Below are positions 1 to 13,500 of a DNA stretch of 64,000 bases, in pieces. The position numbers were made by a program, and so were the translations under genes. The notes under the pieces are model-generated. The model saw only the letters and a list, made by a program, of their open reading frames with translations. It was not told where the DNA came from and ran no database searches. How positions within the stretch are numbered: the stretch's first letter is position 1; each line of letters opens with the position of its first letter. The DNA is from Escarpia spicata. Taxonomy: Eukaryota; Annelida; Polychaeta; Sabellida; Siboglinidae. The stretch spans positions 58,245,133-58,309,132 of the forward strand of contig OZ023214.1 in assembly GCA_963995525.1 (NCBI GenBank), written 5' to 3'.

Positions 1-3000
1 TACAACAAAGTAATGTTGACTGTTTCAAAAGTAAGATGACTGGCTGAAGGACAACAAAGTAATGTTGACTGTTTCAAAAGTAAGATGACTGGCTGAAGGA
101 CAACAAAGTAATGTTGACTGTTTCAAAAGTAAGGTGACTGGCTGAAGGACAACAAAGTAATGTTGACTGTTTCAAAAGTAAGGTGACTGGCTGAAGGACA
201 ACAAAGTAATGTTGACTGTTTCAAAAGTAAGATGACTGGCTGAAGGACAACAAAGTAATGTTGACTGTTTCAAAAGTAAGGTGACTGGCTGAAGGACAAC
301 AAAGTAATGTTGACTGTTTCAAAAGTAAGGTGACTGGCTGAAGGACAACAAAGTAATGTTGACTGTTTCAAAAGTAAGGTGACTGGCTGAAGGACAACAA
401 AGTAATGTTGACTGTTTCAAAAGTAAGATGACTGGCTGAAGGACAACAAAGTAATGTTGACTGTTTCAAAAGTAAGATGACTGGCTGAAGGACAACAAAG
501 TAATGTTGACTGTTTCAAAAGTAAGATGACTGGCTGAAGGACAACAAAGTAATGTTGACTGTTTCAAAAGTAAGGTGACTGGCTGAAGGACAACAAAGTA
601 ATGTTGACTGTTTCAAAAGTAAGGTGACTGGCTGAAGGACAACAAAGTAATGTTGACTGTTTCAAAAGTAAGGTGACTGGCTGAAGGACAACAAAGTAAT
701 GTTGACTGTTTCAAAAGTAAGATGACTGGCTGAAGGACAACAAAGTAATGTTGACTGTTTCAAAAGTAAGATGACTGGCTGAAGGACAACAAAGTAATGT
801 TGACTGTTTCAAAAGTAAGGTGACTGGCTGAAGGACAACAAAGTAATGTTGAATGTTTCAAAAGTAAGGTGACTGGCTGAAGGACAACAAAGTAATGTTG
901 ACTGTTTCAAAAGTAAGGTGACTGGCTGAAGGACAACAAAGTAATGTTGACTGTTTCAAAAGTAAGGTGACTGGCTGAAGGACAACAAAGTAATGTTGAC
1001 TGTTTCAAAAGTAAGGTGACTGGCTGAAGGACAACAAAGTAATGTTGACTGTTTCAAAAGTAAGGTGACTGGCTGAAGGACAACAAAGTAATGTTGACTG
1101 TTTCAAAAGTAAGGTGACTGGCTGAAGGACAACAAAGTAATGTTGACTGTTTCAAAAGTAAGATGACTGGCTGAAGGACAACAAAGTAATGTTGACTGTT
1201 TCAAAAGTAAGGTGACTGGCTGAAGGACAACAAAGTAATGTTGACTGTTTCAAAAGTAAGATGACTGGCTGAAGGACAACAAAGTAATGTTGACTGTTTC
1301 AAAAGTAAGGTGACTGGCTGAAGGACAACAAAGTAATGTTGACTGTTTCAAAAGTAAGATGACTGGCTGAAGGACAACAAAGTAATGTTGACTGTTTCAA
1401 AAGTAAGGTGACTGGCTGAAGGACAACAAAGTAATGTTGACTGTTTCAAAAGTAAGGTGACTGGCTGAAGGACAACAAAGTAATGTTGACTGTTTCAAAA
1501 GTAAGATGACTGGCTGAAGGACAACAAAGTAATGTTGACTGTTTCAAAAGTAAGATGACTGGCTGAAGGACAACAAAGTAATGTTGACTGTTTCAAAAGT
1601 AAGGTGACTGGCTGAAGGACAACAAAGTAATGTTGACTGTTTCAAAAGTAAGGTGACTGGCTGAAGGACAACAAAGTAATGTTGACTGTTTCAAAAGTAA
1701 GGTGACTGGCTGAAGGACAACAAAGTAATGTTGACTGTTTCAAAAGTAAGATGACTGGCTGAAGGACCACAAAGTAATGTTGACTGTTTCAAAAGTAAGG
1801 TGACTGGCTGAAGGACAACAAAGTAATGTTGACTGTTTCAAAAGTAAGGTGACTGGCTGAAGGACAACAAAGTAATGTTGACTGTTTCAAAAGTAAGGTG
1901 ACTGGCTGAAGGACAACAAAGTAATGTTGACTGTTTCAAAAGTAAGGTGACTGGCTGAAGGACAACAAAGTAATGTTGACTGTTTCAAAAGTAAGGTGAC
2001 TGGCTGAAGGACAACAAAGTAATGTTGACTGTTTCAAAAGTAAGGTGACTGGCTGAAGGACAACAAAGTAATGTTGACTGTTTCAAAAGTAAGGTGACTG
2101 GCTGAAGGACAACAAAGTAATGTTGACTGTTTCAAAAGTAAGGTGACTGGCTGAAGGACAACAAAGTAATGTTGACTGTTTCAAAAGTAAGGTGACTGGC
2201 TGAAGGACAACAAAGTAATGTTGACTGTTTCAAAAGTAAGATGACTGGCTGAAGGACAACAAAGTAATGTTGACTGTTTCAAAAGTAAGGTGACTGGCTG
2301 AAGGACAACAAAGTAATGTTGACTGTTTCAAAAGTAAGATGACTGGCTGAAGGACAACAAAGTAATGTTGACTGTTTCAAAAGTAATATGACTGGCTGAA
2401 GGACAACAAAGTAATGTTGACTGTTTCAAAAGTAAGGTGACTGGCTGAAGGACAACAAAGTAATGTTGACTGTTTCAAAAGTAAGATGACTGGCTGAAGG
2501 ACAACAAAGTAATGTTGACTGTTTCAAAAGTAAGATGACTGGCTGAAGGACAACAAAGTAATGTTGACTGTTTCAAAAGTAAGATGACTGGCTGAAGGAC
2601 AACAAAGTAATGTTGACTGTTTCAAAAGTAAGGTGACTGGCTGAAGGACAACAAAGTAATGTTGACTGTTTCAAAAGTAAGGTGACTGGCTGAAGGACAA
2701 CAAAGTAATGTTGACTGTTTCAAAAGTAAGATGACTGGCTGAAGGACAACAAAGTAATGTTGACTGTTTCAAAAGTAAGATGACTGGCTGAAGGACAACA
2801 AAGTAATGTTGACTGTTTCAAAAGTAAGGTGACTGGCTGAAGGACAACAAAGTAATGTTGACTGTTTCAAAAGTAAGGTGACTGGCTGAAGGACAACAAA
2901 GTAATGTTGACTGTTTCAAAAGTAAGGTGACTGGCTGAAGGACAACAAAGTAATGTTGACTGTTTCAAAAGTAAGGTGACTGGCTGAAGGACAACAAAGT

Positions 3001-4344
3001 AATGTTGACTGTTTCAAAAGTAAGGTGACTGGCTGAAGGACAACAAAGTAATGTTGACTGTTTCAAAAGTAAGGTGACTGGCTGAAGGACAACAAAGTAA
3101 TGTTGACTGTTTCAAAAGTAAGGTGACTGGCTGAAGGACAACAAAGTAATGTTGACTGTTTCAAAAGTAAGGTGACTGGCTGAAGGACAACAAAGTAATG
3201 TTGACTGTTTCAAAAGTAAGGTGACTGGCTGAAGGACAACAAAGTAATGTTGACTGTTTCAAAAGTAAGGTGACTGGCTGAAGGACAACAAAGTAATGTT
3301 GACTGTTTCAAAAGTAAGGTGACTGGCTGAAGGACAACAAAGTAATGTTGACTGTTTCAAAAGTAAGGTGACTGGCTGAAGGACAACAAAGTAATGTTGA
3401 CTGTTTCAAAAGTAAGGTGACTGGCTGAAGGACAACAAAGTAATGTTGACTGTTTCAAAAGTAAGATGACTGGCTGAAGGACAACAAAGTAATGTTGACT
3501 GTTTCAATAGTAAGGTGACTGGCTGAAGGACAACAAAGTAATGTTGACTGTTTCAAAAGTAAGGTGACTGGCTGAAGGACAACAAAGTAATGTTGACTGT
3601 TTCAAAAGTAGGATGACTGGCTGAAGGACAACAAAGTAATGTTGACTGTTTCAAAAGTAGGATGACTGGCTGAAGGACAACAAAGTAATGTTGACTGTTT
3701 CAAAAGTAGGATGACTGGCTGAAGGACAACAAAGTAATGTTGACTGTTTCAAAAGTAAGATGACTGGCTGAAGGACAACAAAGTAATGTTGACTGTTTCA
3801 AAAGTAAGATGACTGGCTGAAGGACAACAAAGTAATGTTGACTGTTTCAAAAGTAAGATGACTGGCTGAAGGACAACAAAGTAATGTTGACTGTTTCAAA
3901 AGTAAGGTGACTGGCTGAAGGACAACAAAGTAATGTTGACTGTTTCAAAAGTAAGGTGACTGGCTGAAGGACAACAAAGTAATGTTGACTGTTTCAAAAG
4001 TAAGATGACTGGCTGAAGGACAACAAAGTAATGTTGACTGTTTCAAAAGTAAGGTGACTGGCTGAAGGACAACAAAGTAATGTTGACTGTTTCAAAAGTA
4101 AGGTGACTGGCTGAAGGACAACAAAGTAATGTTGACTGTTTCAAAAGTAAGATGACTGGCTGAAGGACAACAAAGTAGTGTTGACTGTTTCAAAAGTAAG
4201 GTGACTGGCTGAAGGACAACACAGTAATGTTGACTGTTTCAAAAGTAAGGTGACTGGCTGAAGGACAACAAAGTAATGTTGACTGTTTCAAAAGTAAGGT
4301 GACTGGCTGAAGGACAACACAGTAATGTTGACTGTTTCAAAAGT
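1..4344. repeat. 49-bp satellite array, about 88 copies
   Basis: An almost perfect head-to-tail array runs from the left edge to about 4344. The period is 49 bp: the motif ACAACAAAGTAATGTTGACT recurs at 2, 51, 100 and so on. Copies fall into two main types that differ at one position (AAGATGAC versus AAGGTGAC), mixed along the array; a few carry private changes (for example 'AATGTTGAATG' near 846, 'TAGGATG' in three adjacent copies at 3600-3720). The unit is not a multiple of three and holds stops in all frames, so it is not coding. It lies in an LSG1 intron, just past the donor of exon 7 on the minus strand. The true array may be longer because it meets the window edge. Confidence 0.97.
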
Positions 4345-4493
4345 AAGTGCCAATGCAAAGAATTATTATATTATTATTATTTAGAAAGTGTGTTAATAAA
4401 ATGTGCAAGACAATTCAGTCAAAAGTTCTATAAATAGTCTTCCCTTCCTAAACAAATCACAGCTTTATTATGAGTTACATAGAACTAACTCAC

Positions 4494-4581
4494 AAGCATG
4501 TTTAGTCTCTCTGTCTCTGCAACTGCAGACCAGAACACAGTCCTGACACCAATGCCATCAAAGTACTCTGCCCATAAACAC
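4494..4581 (-). CDS. LSG1: LSG1 exon 7 (last in window)
   Basis: This exon encodes CLWAEYFDGIGVRTVFWSAV, then AETERLNML. The acceptor is GTTTCAG and the donor GTGAGT begins at 4493. The first base completes an arginine codon begun in exon 6. FWSA is the G5-like motif. The donor choice fits the codon phase but was not tested against a transcript; the next exon lies left of the window. Confidence 0.88.
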
Positions 4582-7500
4582 CTGAAACGAACAGAAACAC
4601 ACATGTTTTACCTAAGTTTCTTTTCACCTGTACAGACGTCTGTAAAATCCCACTGAAACTGTGTACTCCAATTTTATGTTATTAGTACACTAGATTTTTT
4701 AAAAACAAAATATGTTTGTTTATTACATGCCATTTTGTATTCAGACAAAAATACTCTAACAACATCGAGACAAATCAAGTTGTTTCATAAAACAATTTTA
4801 ACATCCATAAAGGTATAAAAAATGGTGCCTGTTTCAAGTATAAACCTGTATTGTGGTTTCGATTTAAAATAAACATTTGTATTGGCTTATGTAAAAATTT
4901 ACACAGAATATGCATAAACAATACAATTTGTTTATATAAATTTAAACAAACCATACATTTTTAAGCATGCATATTTATCATTGATATCATGCTGACCCAG
5001 CTAGGTGTTAAGACTACACTGACCTCTGTTCCTCTGTGAGATGATCAGCCTTGTTAATGAGCAGTAAATTGAGTTTCTTCTCGGATACTTCCTTTGTGTA
5101 CGTCTCAAGATCTTCACAGCGAAACAGCAGTGGGTTTCTTGCGTCAACGATCTGAACAACTATGTCACTACAGAAACACACAAGTCATCCATTATTTCTT
5201 AAGCAACAATATCCTCAGTGGCGAAACAGAACCATTAAGCATTCTTGTACTCGTGTGCTAGGCAGAAGTCGTCAACAAATGGATGGATGTGCTAAGAAGC
5301 TAGAGAGGATAGGCAATATTAAAAACATAGGTTTTCAGGTGGCGGCGAAATTAAACAATATTTTCTGCTGATTTAACACTGACGGGAAGCAGATTTCATA
5401 TAAAGTCGGCGCGGTAACTGAAAAAGCTAAAGTTCCAGCATTTGTTTTAACTCTGGGAACAGATAGTAATTCTCAACTAGACGACAGATTTTATGAAACA
5501 TTGTAAAGCGCATTGGAACAATTACTTGGATAAGTGTTATATAAGAATATGTTAGTATTATTATATTTGATTTATAATGTTAATGGCCTCTACTGAAATA
5601 TGAAACTTTTGTAATACACGTTATGAGATTAACAGAGAATACTACCAGCAGTGGAACTGAAATTAGCAGTTTATTAAATTGTTAAAACTGTTCTACAATT
5701 TGTTTATTGATACCAAAAAACATAACCATCTTTGAAATTAATGATGGAGTTTTCTACGACAAACTGATCAAATGTTTGTGATTGCTATAATCATCACAAT
5801 TACGTGACTCTTTTGAGTTTCTTATTTTCCTGATTGTTTGGCAAAACTCATATTAGTTGAACTCAACTACCTTTCTGCAGGAAACTTGTTCTCATTAAAG
5901 TTAATTGTACAAGAGATCAGCATTAGAGAAACAAACCTTCTTTCAATCACCCGCCACAGCTGCCTCCAAAACTGTAGGTTCTTCTCAAATGGCGTCAACA
6001 CGAGGCCTTCCACGTCCTGCAGTCTGAAATATGAAACATTGTTGTTTAATTTCAATGAAGTAAAACTATGCTGCATTCAGCTACTTCCAGATTCATAAAT
6101 GAAATTATTTACTTTCTCAACCAGTAAACTAAAACTGACAATATAGCCAACCAAAGCTAATTACAGAGTATGTAGAAATAATAAAAGACAAATGTATGAA
6201 GACTGTGTTCAAGTGGCGGTTATACCAACTGTATACATTATCAACGAGGAAACATAATAATCCAAAAATACTAATACTCAACCAACAATACCAGGACATA
6301 AATGGCTAACAATGCCATCTGGAAGATAATTATAAAACAATACTAATACAAACAATACCTGAACATAATTAGCCAACATTACCAACAATACCAATACATA
6401 CCTCGCCAACAATACAAACACATACTCAGCAAACAATACTTAGGCCAAACCAATGCGCTGCTGACATTGAAGAGTGTCTACATCCCGTTTTCCCAGCGTG
6501 TTAACTTGACTGGCCAAAATCTGATGTTCAGATTTGTGCATGTAGACAGAATGAGTAGTGCGTTAAACATGCGCACTTTACTGGTTTCGCCTGTGTTGCG
6601 AGTTGGCAGTTTATTTTCTTTATTGCTATTTTGCATCGTGTCTAAAGTGTCAGCCTTCGGGTTGCCTTTTCACTTCATTTCGGTGGCATTAATCTTGCCA
6701 TCATTCAAGAAAATGTCAACAACAATCAGCGCATTCGACGCCAACACATACTTTCGATATCAGAGCGACGTCACTACAAACACGGGAAATTACATTGTTG
6801 ATCGTGTCAGACAATTTAAATTTTGTTAGTTCCTTTTGGGAAGCTGCGCCAAACTTAAATTTCTTGATACAAAACCACACTGCAGTGTCTGGTTCAGCCA
6901 TGGTTTAGATCAATTAATGACAAGTTGGACTTTCGCAGATTCGAACGAAGATGCGCAACAACCAATGACACAGTGTTTAACATACAATGTTCGGTATGAT
7001 GCGTATACGCTTGATGACTCGATACAAAATCATTGGTTTGGGATTTCAATCAGAAATAAAAGTTCAAAATTGCAATTTTTATTTTATTTCCATTTTGTAA
7101 AAAACAACATCGGCAGGTCTGTAATCTGAATAATAAAATTGGTGTCGCCTAATACATACTCAGCTAATTTTTTCCTCCAGTCCAAGAATGATTCTCTCTC
7201 CAACTGGTCCAGCTGTTCAGGCGTCGTACTTTCATCCCAGCGCGGCCTACAGAATACATTGTGGCCCGTCACAGACAACATACCCACACTTCCCCCTCTA
7301 CAATATGAATCACACAAACAATGTCCAGCTGGATGATACATTGTGGCCCGTCAAAGACAACATACCCACACTTCCCTCTCTACATTATGAACCACACAAA
7401 CAATGTTCAGCTGGATATCATCACAAAAGTAACAATTGTACAAGTGTTATTCAGTTTAGCAATTATTTAAATTTATTTCATAGTTATTTTTCGAATACAG

Positions 7501-10500
7501 TAATTTTCACAGCAGTTAATGAAACTGGAATTTCACATTATGGTTGTAATTATTAAATATTAATACAATAAGTGCACCAACCGCCGTGGAATTTTGAGAA
7601 ATGACTTGTGCTCGTCTTGAGTTTGTCTGATGATAGATTCTTCCTCCTTTGTGAGGAAGGCCGTGTACGTGACTGGGCTCACAAAGTTCACGTTCATCTT
7701 CTCTGTCAGACAAAACATAACAAAATCACACTGTTCAAAAGCTTACTCAAAATTATGTGTTTTTCACAAACAGATGTGTACCTACTTATACACTGCCAGC
7801 AAACAGATATGTACCTACTTATACACTGCCAGCAAACAGATGTGTACCTACTTATACACTGCCAGCAAACAGATGTGTACCTACTTATATACTGCCAGCA
7901 AACAGATGTGTACCTACTTATATACTGCCAGCAAACAGATGTGTACCTACTTATACACTGCCAGCAAACAGATGTGTACCTACTTATATACTGCCAGCAA
8001 ACAGATGTGTACCTACTTATACACTGCCAGCAAACAGATGTGTACCTACTTATACACTGCCAGCAAACAGATGTGTACCTACTTATATACTGCCAGCAAA
8101 CAGATGTGTACCTACTTATACACTGCCAGCAAACAGATGTGTACCTACTTATATACTGCCAGCAAACAGATGTGTACCTACTTATACACTGCCAGCAAAC
8201 ATATGTGTACCTACTTATATACTGCCAGCAAACAGATGTGTACCTACTTATACACTGCCAGCAAACAGACGTGTACCTACTTATACACTGCTAGCAAACA
8301 GATGTGTACCTACTTATACACTGCCAGCAAACAGATGTGTACCTACTTATATACTGCCAGCAAACATATGTGTACCTACTTATATACTGCCAGCAAACAG
8401 ACATGTACCTACTTATACACTGCTAGCAAACAGATGTGTACCTACTTATACACTGCCAGCAAACAGATGTGTACCTACTTATATACTGCCAGCAAACAGA
8501 TGTGTACCTACTTATATACTGCCAGCAAACAGATGTGTACCTACTTATACACTGCCAGCAAACAGACATGTACCTACTTATACACGGCTAGCAAACAGAT
8601 GTGTACCTACTTATACACTGCCAGCAAACAGACATGTACCTACTTATACACTGCCAGCAAACAGACATGTACCTACTTATACACTGCCAACAAAAAGGTA
8701 CAAAGCCATATCTTTTTATTGTAAACATTAAAAATAATTATACATTAATTAATATTCATTCCATACACAAAACTGTGTTAACAATACTGAAATAAGAACG
8801 ACAGCTATCCAAGTCTGCATATTAATGACATTTTAATTAATATGTGGCACATGTATCTATTACATTTATAACGTCTTGGAAGTGTACACCAACCAGACTT
8901 TGTAATAGACACTTTATGTTCGATGCACTTGGGTTCCTAAAGTTTTTGGTGCTATTGTTTATGGTTTTACTTATTTTACAACAAGCTCATTCCGCGTTCA
9001 CAAACTCATTTACAGTTTATTGTTTCAAAAATACACTGGTCGGGATGTCTATCAGCAGGGCCTCACCCAGAGACCCGTCCACTCGTCATTTGGACGGGTA
9101 AAATTCGAAAATCGATTGTGGACAGGTCCGCCAGGCTGGCGCCTTCATATCCGTCCATACCATTTTTACGACGTCATTGAAACTGCCGCGAAAAACAGTT
9201 ACAAAATCTACTGAGACTGTTTTGAAAATCGACCACCCGGATCGCCTGGCCAGCTGCCCGACACATGCCAGAAACCAATTAAAGCCTCGACTTGCTAGGG
9301 TAATTGTCACCTAACCGCTAGCGGTGGTTGTTTGAAAAGCAGGCAACACTTGCGCACACCAAATAATCAGGGCGGGGAGTTCCAATAAGCACTCGTTGAT
9401 TACGTGGCTGTTGGATCTGTCCAGATCTGGTGCAAAACTATGACAAACCACCGGTCACGCAGTCCTTACAGTGTTCAGTCCGCGTTAAATGATACATATT
9501 TAATATAATTTGAACGACAACATAACATTCTTTACAATGGTATAAAGTTTTTAGAAGTACTCCTTTATTTGACGAACTAGTCGTCCGTGATTTAGCGAAA
9601 ATGCGCGCTAAGAATTTCATGCCGACGGTGCGTCGCGAAGGTTTGGTTTTCGCAAAAACACAGGTCGCGATCGAAAACCCACACTTGTAATCATATTGGG
9701 ATCGTGTGGATTTTAATCAACCAACGAGGACATGTGTTGGTGTTCACAGTTGCAGGTCTGCCTACCATTACGGATTCTCCGTATTCATTACGGAAATTCA
9801 CCTCAGATTACGGCATAACGGAAACTGCCGCCGTATTACGGGAACACAAATATCCGACTACAGAAAATGATACACATTAAAGAATTGGTAAATCTATAAA
9901 TACTGCTGCTCCAGATGCCCCGAAGAAGCTGTCTCTTTCACTTGTTACAATTTATCAACACATTTAATCCACTACAAGTTCACAAAGTCAGTATGGTGAC
10001 GTCATCCGTTGCTGTGCCTGTGTACAATGTTACAACTTTGACTGCCACCAGCCTGCTGATGACTGCTGTGGCACTGGCACGTGAACATTATTATTATCAG
10101 TGTCATTAATGCGCATCTAGACATTAATAATATATACAGGTGTAGAATTGTATAGTGAAAAATAAATGAAGATGACGTTAGGTAGAACCATTAAATTACA
10201 TTAAATAGTTATTTAACTTTGTCATTGATTGTTAGTAATAATTATAATGTTCCTGCTGTGTGTTGTAAATTTAGAAGCTCGTTGGATGATTATTGGCTAT
10301 TTACAGGCGCCGTCTTTCTCACGGTGATGCTCTACAGACGTAAACACTTGGACATGTCTGGCCATGCAGGCACTTTGACAGCTGTAGTTAACACAATGTA
10401 ACTTATTGGATGTTGCTAAACAAGCATCCCTTTGAAGTGCTGACAGGAGTTACAGTGTAGCACACAATAATTATGTTGAAACAAAGTATATTTACTTTTG

Positions 10501-13500
10501 ATGATTAAATGAGCAACTTCTTGGATTCCCAGGCACCGTCAACAGGCTGGACTTGGCACTGTATCTACTTCAGAGAAAGATTTGATTGGCAACCTTGTGG
10601 ACCAGGGAGCGGAGCGGGGGGGTCATTATGGAAATTGTTTTTGTCAGGTAGGCAGCCCTGACTGTTGATGTTACACGAAATCGATGCCGTCAGAGAAACA
10701 AAAGTTACGATCAGTTGAAGTGTAAACATGTCGGTTTACCTATGTTATAGCCCGATATACAACTTCGTGCATTACCGATGCCATTTGTCAGTTTTCCACT
10801 ATTCAAATTATGTATGTTGTGTGATAATTAAACATGATTTACAAGTGCGGAAACTAGATTTTGTTCGACGATGTGGCATTATTTTTGAACAGGATTGCGA
10901 TAATCAGCCTGCAGTGGAGCATGCAGGCTGAACGTATGGTGACTGCAAGATTTAGTTACGTCTGCGCTATTTTTAGGGCATTGCCGTGGCGAGTCCCGTT
11001 CGTCGCGCGTTGTTTGGTCGCGTGTTGGGTGGTCCAAGGCATGGAGCTACGCTTGCTAATTAAATAAATTAATGTCGACTGATTTATAGTTTAACAATTG
11101 AAACATTCACAGCAACATAAATACACAATGTTTTAATTAATAACTGTAACTGATTAAGGCCATTGCTTGGCGACTTATTAAAAAAAAATATTTGTCAATC
11201 TAATATTTTGTTTTAGAAATTAAACAAAATTGAACTGTAGTATTTATAATATTATTCTACGATACTTGTACAAAAAAATCGAATGCTTTAAAATTCCAAA
11301 TATTAGCCTCCTTAGTCTATCAGACCTTGTATACAGTTTGTATACACACATTTTAATTGAATATAAAAGTTGGCATTCCACATTAAATATGTTTGCTAAT
11401 TTGTTATAGTTTTGTTAGTAATTTTGAAAATTGTGGCAATTAAATTTGTTGTAATGAAACAACTTATATGTGCTATATTGTAAATTGCATTAAAATTTGA
11501 ATCACATGCTTTGAACAAAAAATATACATACAAATTAGGAATTCTCATTCAATATGTTCGATCGCGTGTCCGATCGCTTGCCCGACTGCGCTTTGTAGCA
11601 TGTCGGAACAAATTTGGACTGGCAAAAATTTGATTCTGGGTGAGGCCCTGTCTATCAGGTTGTATTACGTACATTTCCAACAGTGTGAGTTAAAGTATTC
11701 TGATGCTACAAAACACAGTCACACACCTGTAGTGAATTCTGTGCCTGGCTCAGTCACAACACACAAAATCACACACCTGCAGTGAACTCTGTACTGGCTC
11801 AGTCACAACACACAAAATCACACACCTGCAGTGAACTCTGTACTGGCTCAGTCACAACACACAAAGTCACACACCAGCAGTGAACTCTGTGCCAGCACAG
11901 TCACAACACAGTCACACACCTGCAGTGAACTCTGTGCCAGCACAGTCACACACCTGCAGTGAACTCTGTGCCAACTCAGTCACAACACAGAGTCACATAC
12001 CTGCAGAAAACTCTGTGCCAGCTCAGTCACAACACAGAGTCACACACCTGTAGTGAACTCTGTGCCGGCTCAGTCACAACACACAGTCACACACCTGTAG
12101 TGAACTCTGTGCTGCCTCAGTCACAACACACACAGTCACACACGTGTAGTGAACTCTGTGCTGGCTCAGTCACACACACAGTCACACACCTGTAGTGAAC
12201 TCTGAGCTGGTTCAGTCACATACCTGTAGTGAACAATGTGCTGGCTCAGTCACAACACACACAGTCACACACCTGTAATGAACTATGTGCTGGCTCAGTC
12301 ACAACACACAGTCACACACCTGAAATGAACTCTGTGCTGGCTCAGTCACAACACACACAGTCACAAACCTGTAGTGAACTATGTGCTGGTTCAGTCACAA
12401 CACACACACAGTCACACACCTGTAGTGAACTATGTGCTGGCTCAGTCACAGCACATGCAGGCACACACCTGCAATGAACTCTGTCCTGGCTCAGTCACAA
12501 CACACACAGTCACACACCTGTAGTGAACAATGTGCTGGCTCAGTCACAACACACACAGTCACACACCTGCAGTGAACTCTGTGCTGGCTCAGTCACAACA
12601 CACAGTCACATACCTGTAGTGAACTCTGAACTGGTTCAGTCACAACACACAGTCACATACCTGTAGTGAACAATGTGCTGGTTCAGTCACAACACACACC
12701 TGCAGTGAACTCTGCTGGCTCAGTCACACACCTGTAGTGAACTATGTGCTGGTTCAGTCACAACACACAGTCACACACCTGCAGTGAACTCTGTGCTGGT
12801 TCAGTCACAACACACAGTCACACACCTGTAGTGAACTATGTGCTGGTTCAGTCACAACACACAGTCACACACCTGTAGTGAACTATGTGCTGGTTCAGTC
12901 ACAACACACAGTCACACACCTGCAGTGAACTCTGTGCTGGCTCAGTCACAACACACACAGTCACACACCTGTAGTGAACTCTGTGCTGGCTCAGTCACAA
13001 CACACACAGTCACACACCTGCAGTGAACTCTGTGCCTGCGAGCTCTGCTGTGGCGAGGAAGTCGTTGAGAGCACTGCGCTCTGTAACAGACTGCAGGTTG
13101 AGTCGTCCCCACTCATAGCCGTCGTCCAGCTCAGTCGTATGCACCTAGTGATAACAATGACAACATATAACATTTATTTATAAAACAAACTTATATGAAG
13201 AAAAAACAGAAAGAGTTGGTGAAAGTCAAAAGGGAAATTGTGTGGGTTACGTACCTAAATGAGTTAATGAAAACTAACCATTTACAACTACAATCACCTT
13301 TTTAGCGTCAGTGTTTTATTATAGAAAAATGTTTGAACACACAGCTACAAAATGTCATGGACTGAGCCACTTTGGGCAGAAAATCAGGTGATCAAGTAAT
13401 AGTAATATTGAGATCTTACATAGAGCTGACATCCACCATGAATACTTGCACAGGATCTTAACATTAGGTTGGCTGACTGTATTGGTTCATTGATGATTTA

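Noticed and set aside
1..4344. CRISPR-like repeat array
   Set aside because: The units abut with no unique spacers and the DNA is clearly eukaryotic. The same holds for the 33-, 34-, 41-, 47- and 109-bp arrays.
6467..6829. 120-codon plus-strand frame
   Set aside because: It lies in an LSG1 intron, has no family resemblance and no supporting splice or composition signal.
7766..8695. 33-bp array as another junction-derived minisatellite
   Set aside because: It ends about 60 bp from the LSG1 exon 3 acceptor and its unit shares no sequence with that junction.
7608..8731. Three overlapping plus-strand frames of 228-364 codons over the 33-bp array
   Set aside because: The unit is a multiple of three, so all frames without a stop in one unit stay open. 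The peptides are pure repeats and lie in an LSG1 intron on the opposite strand.
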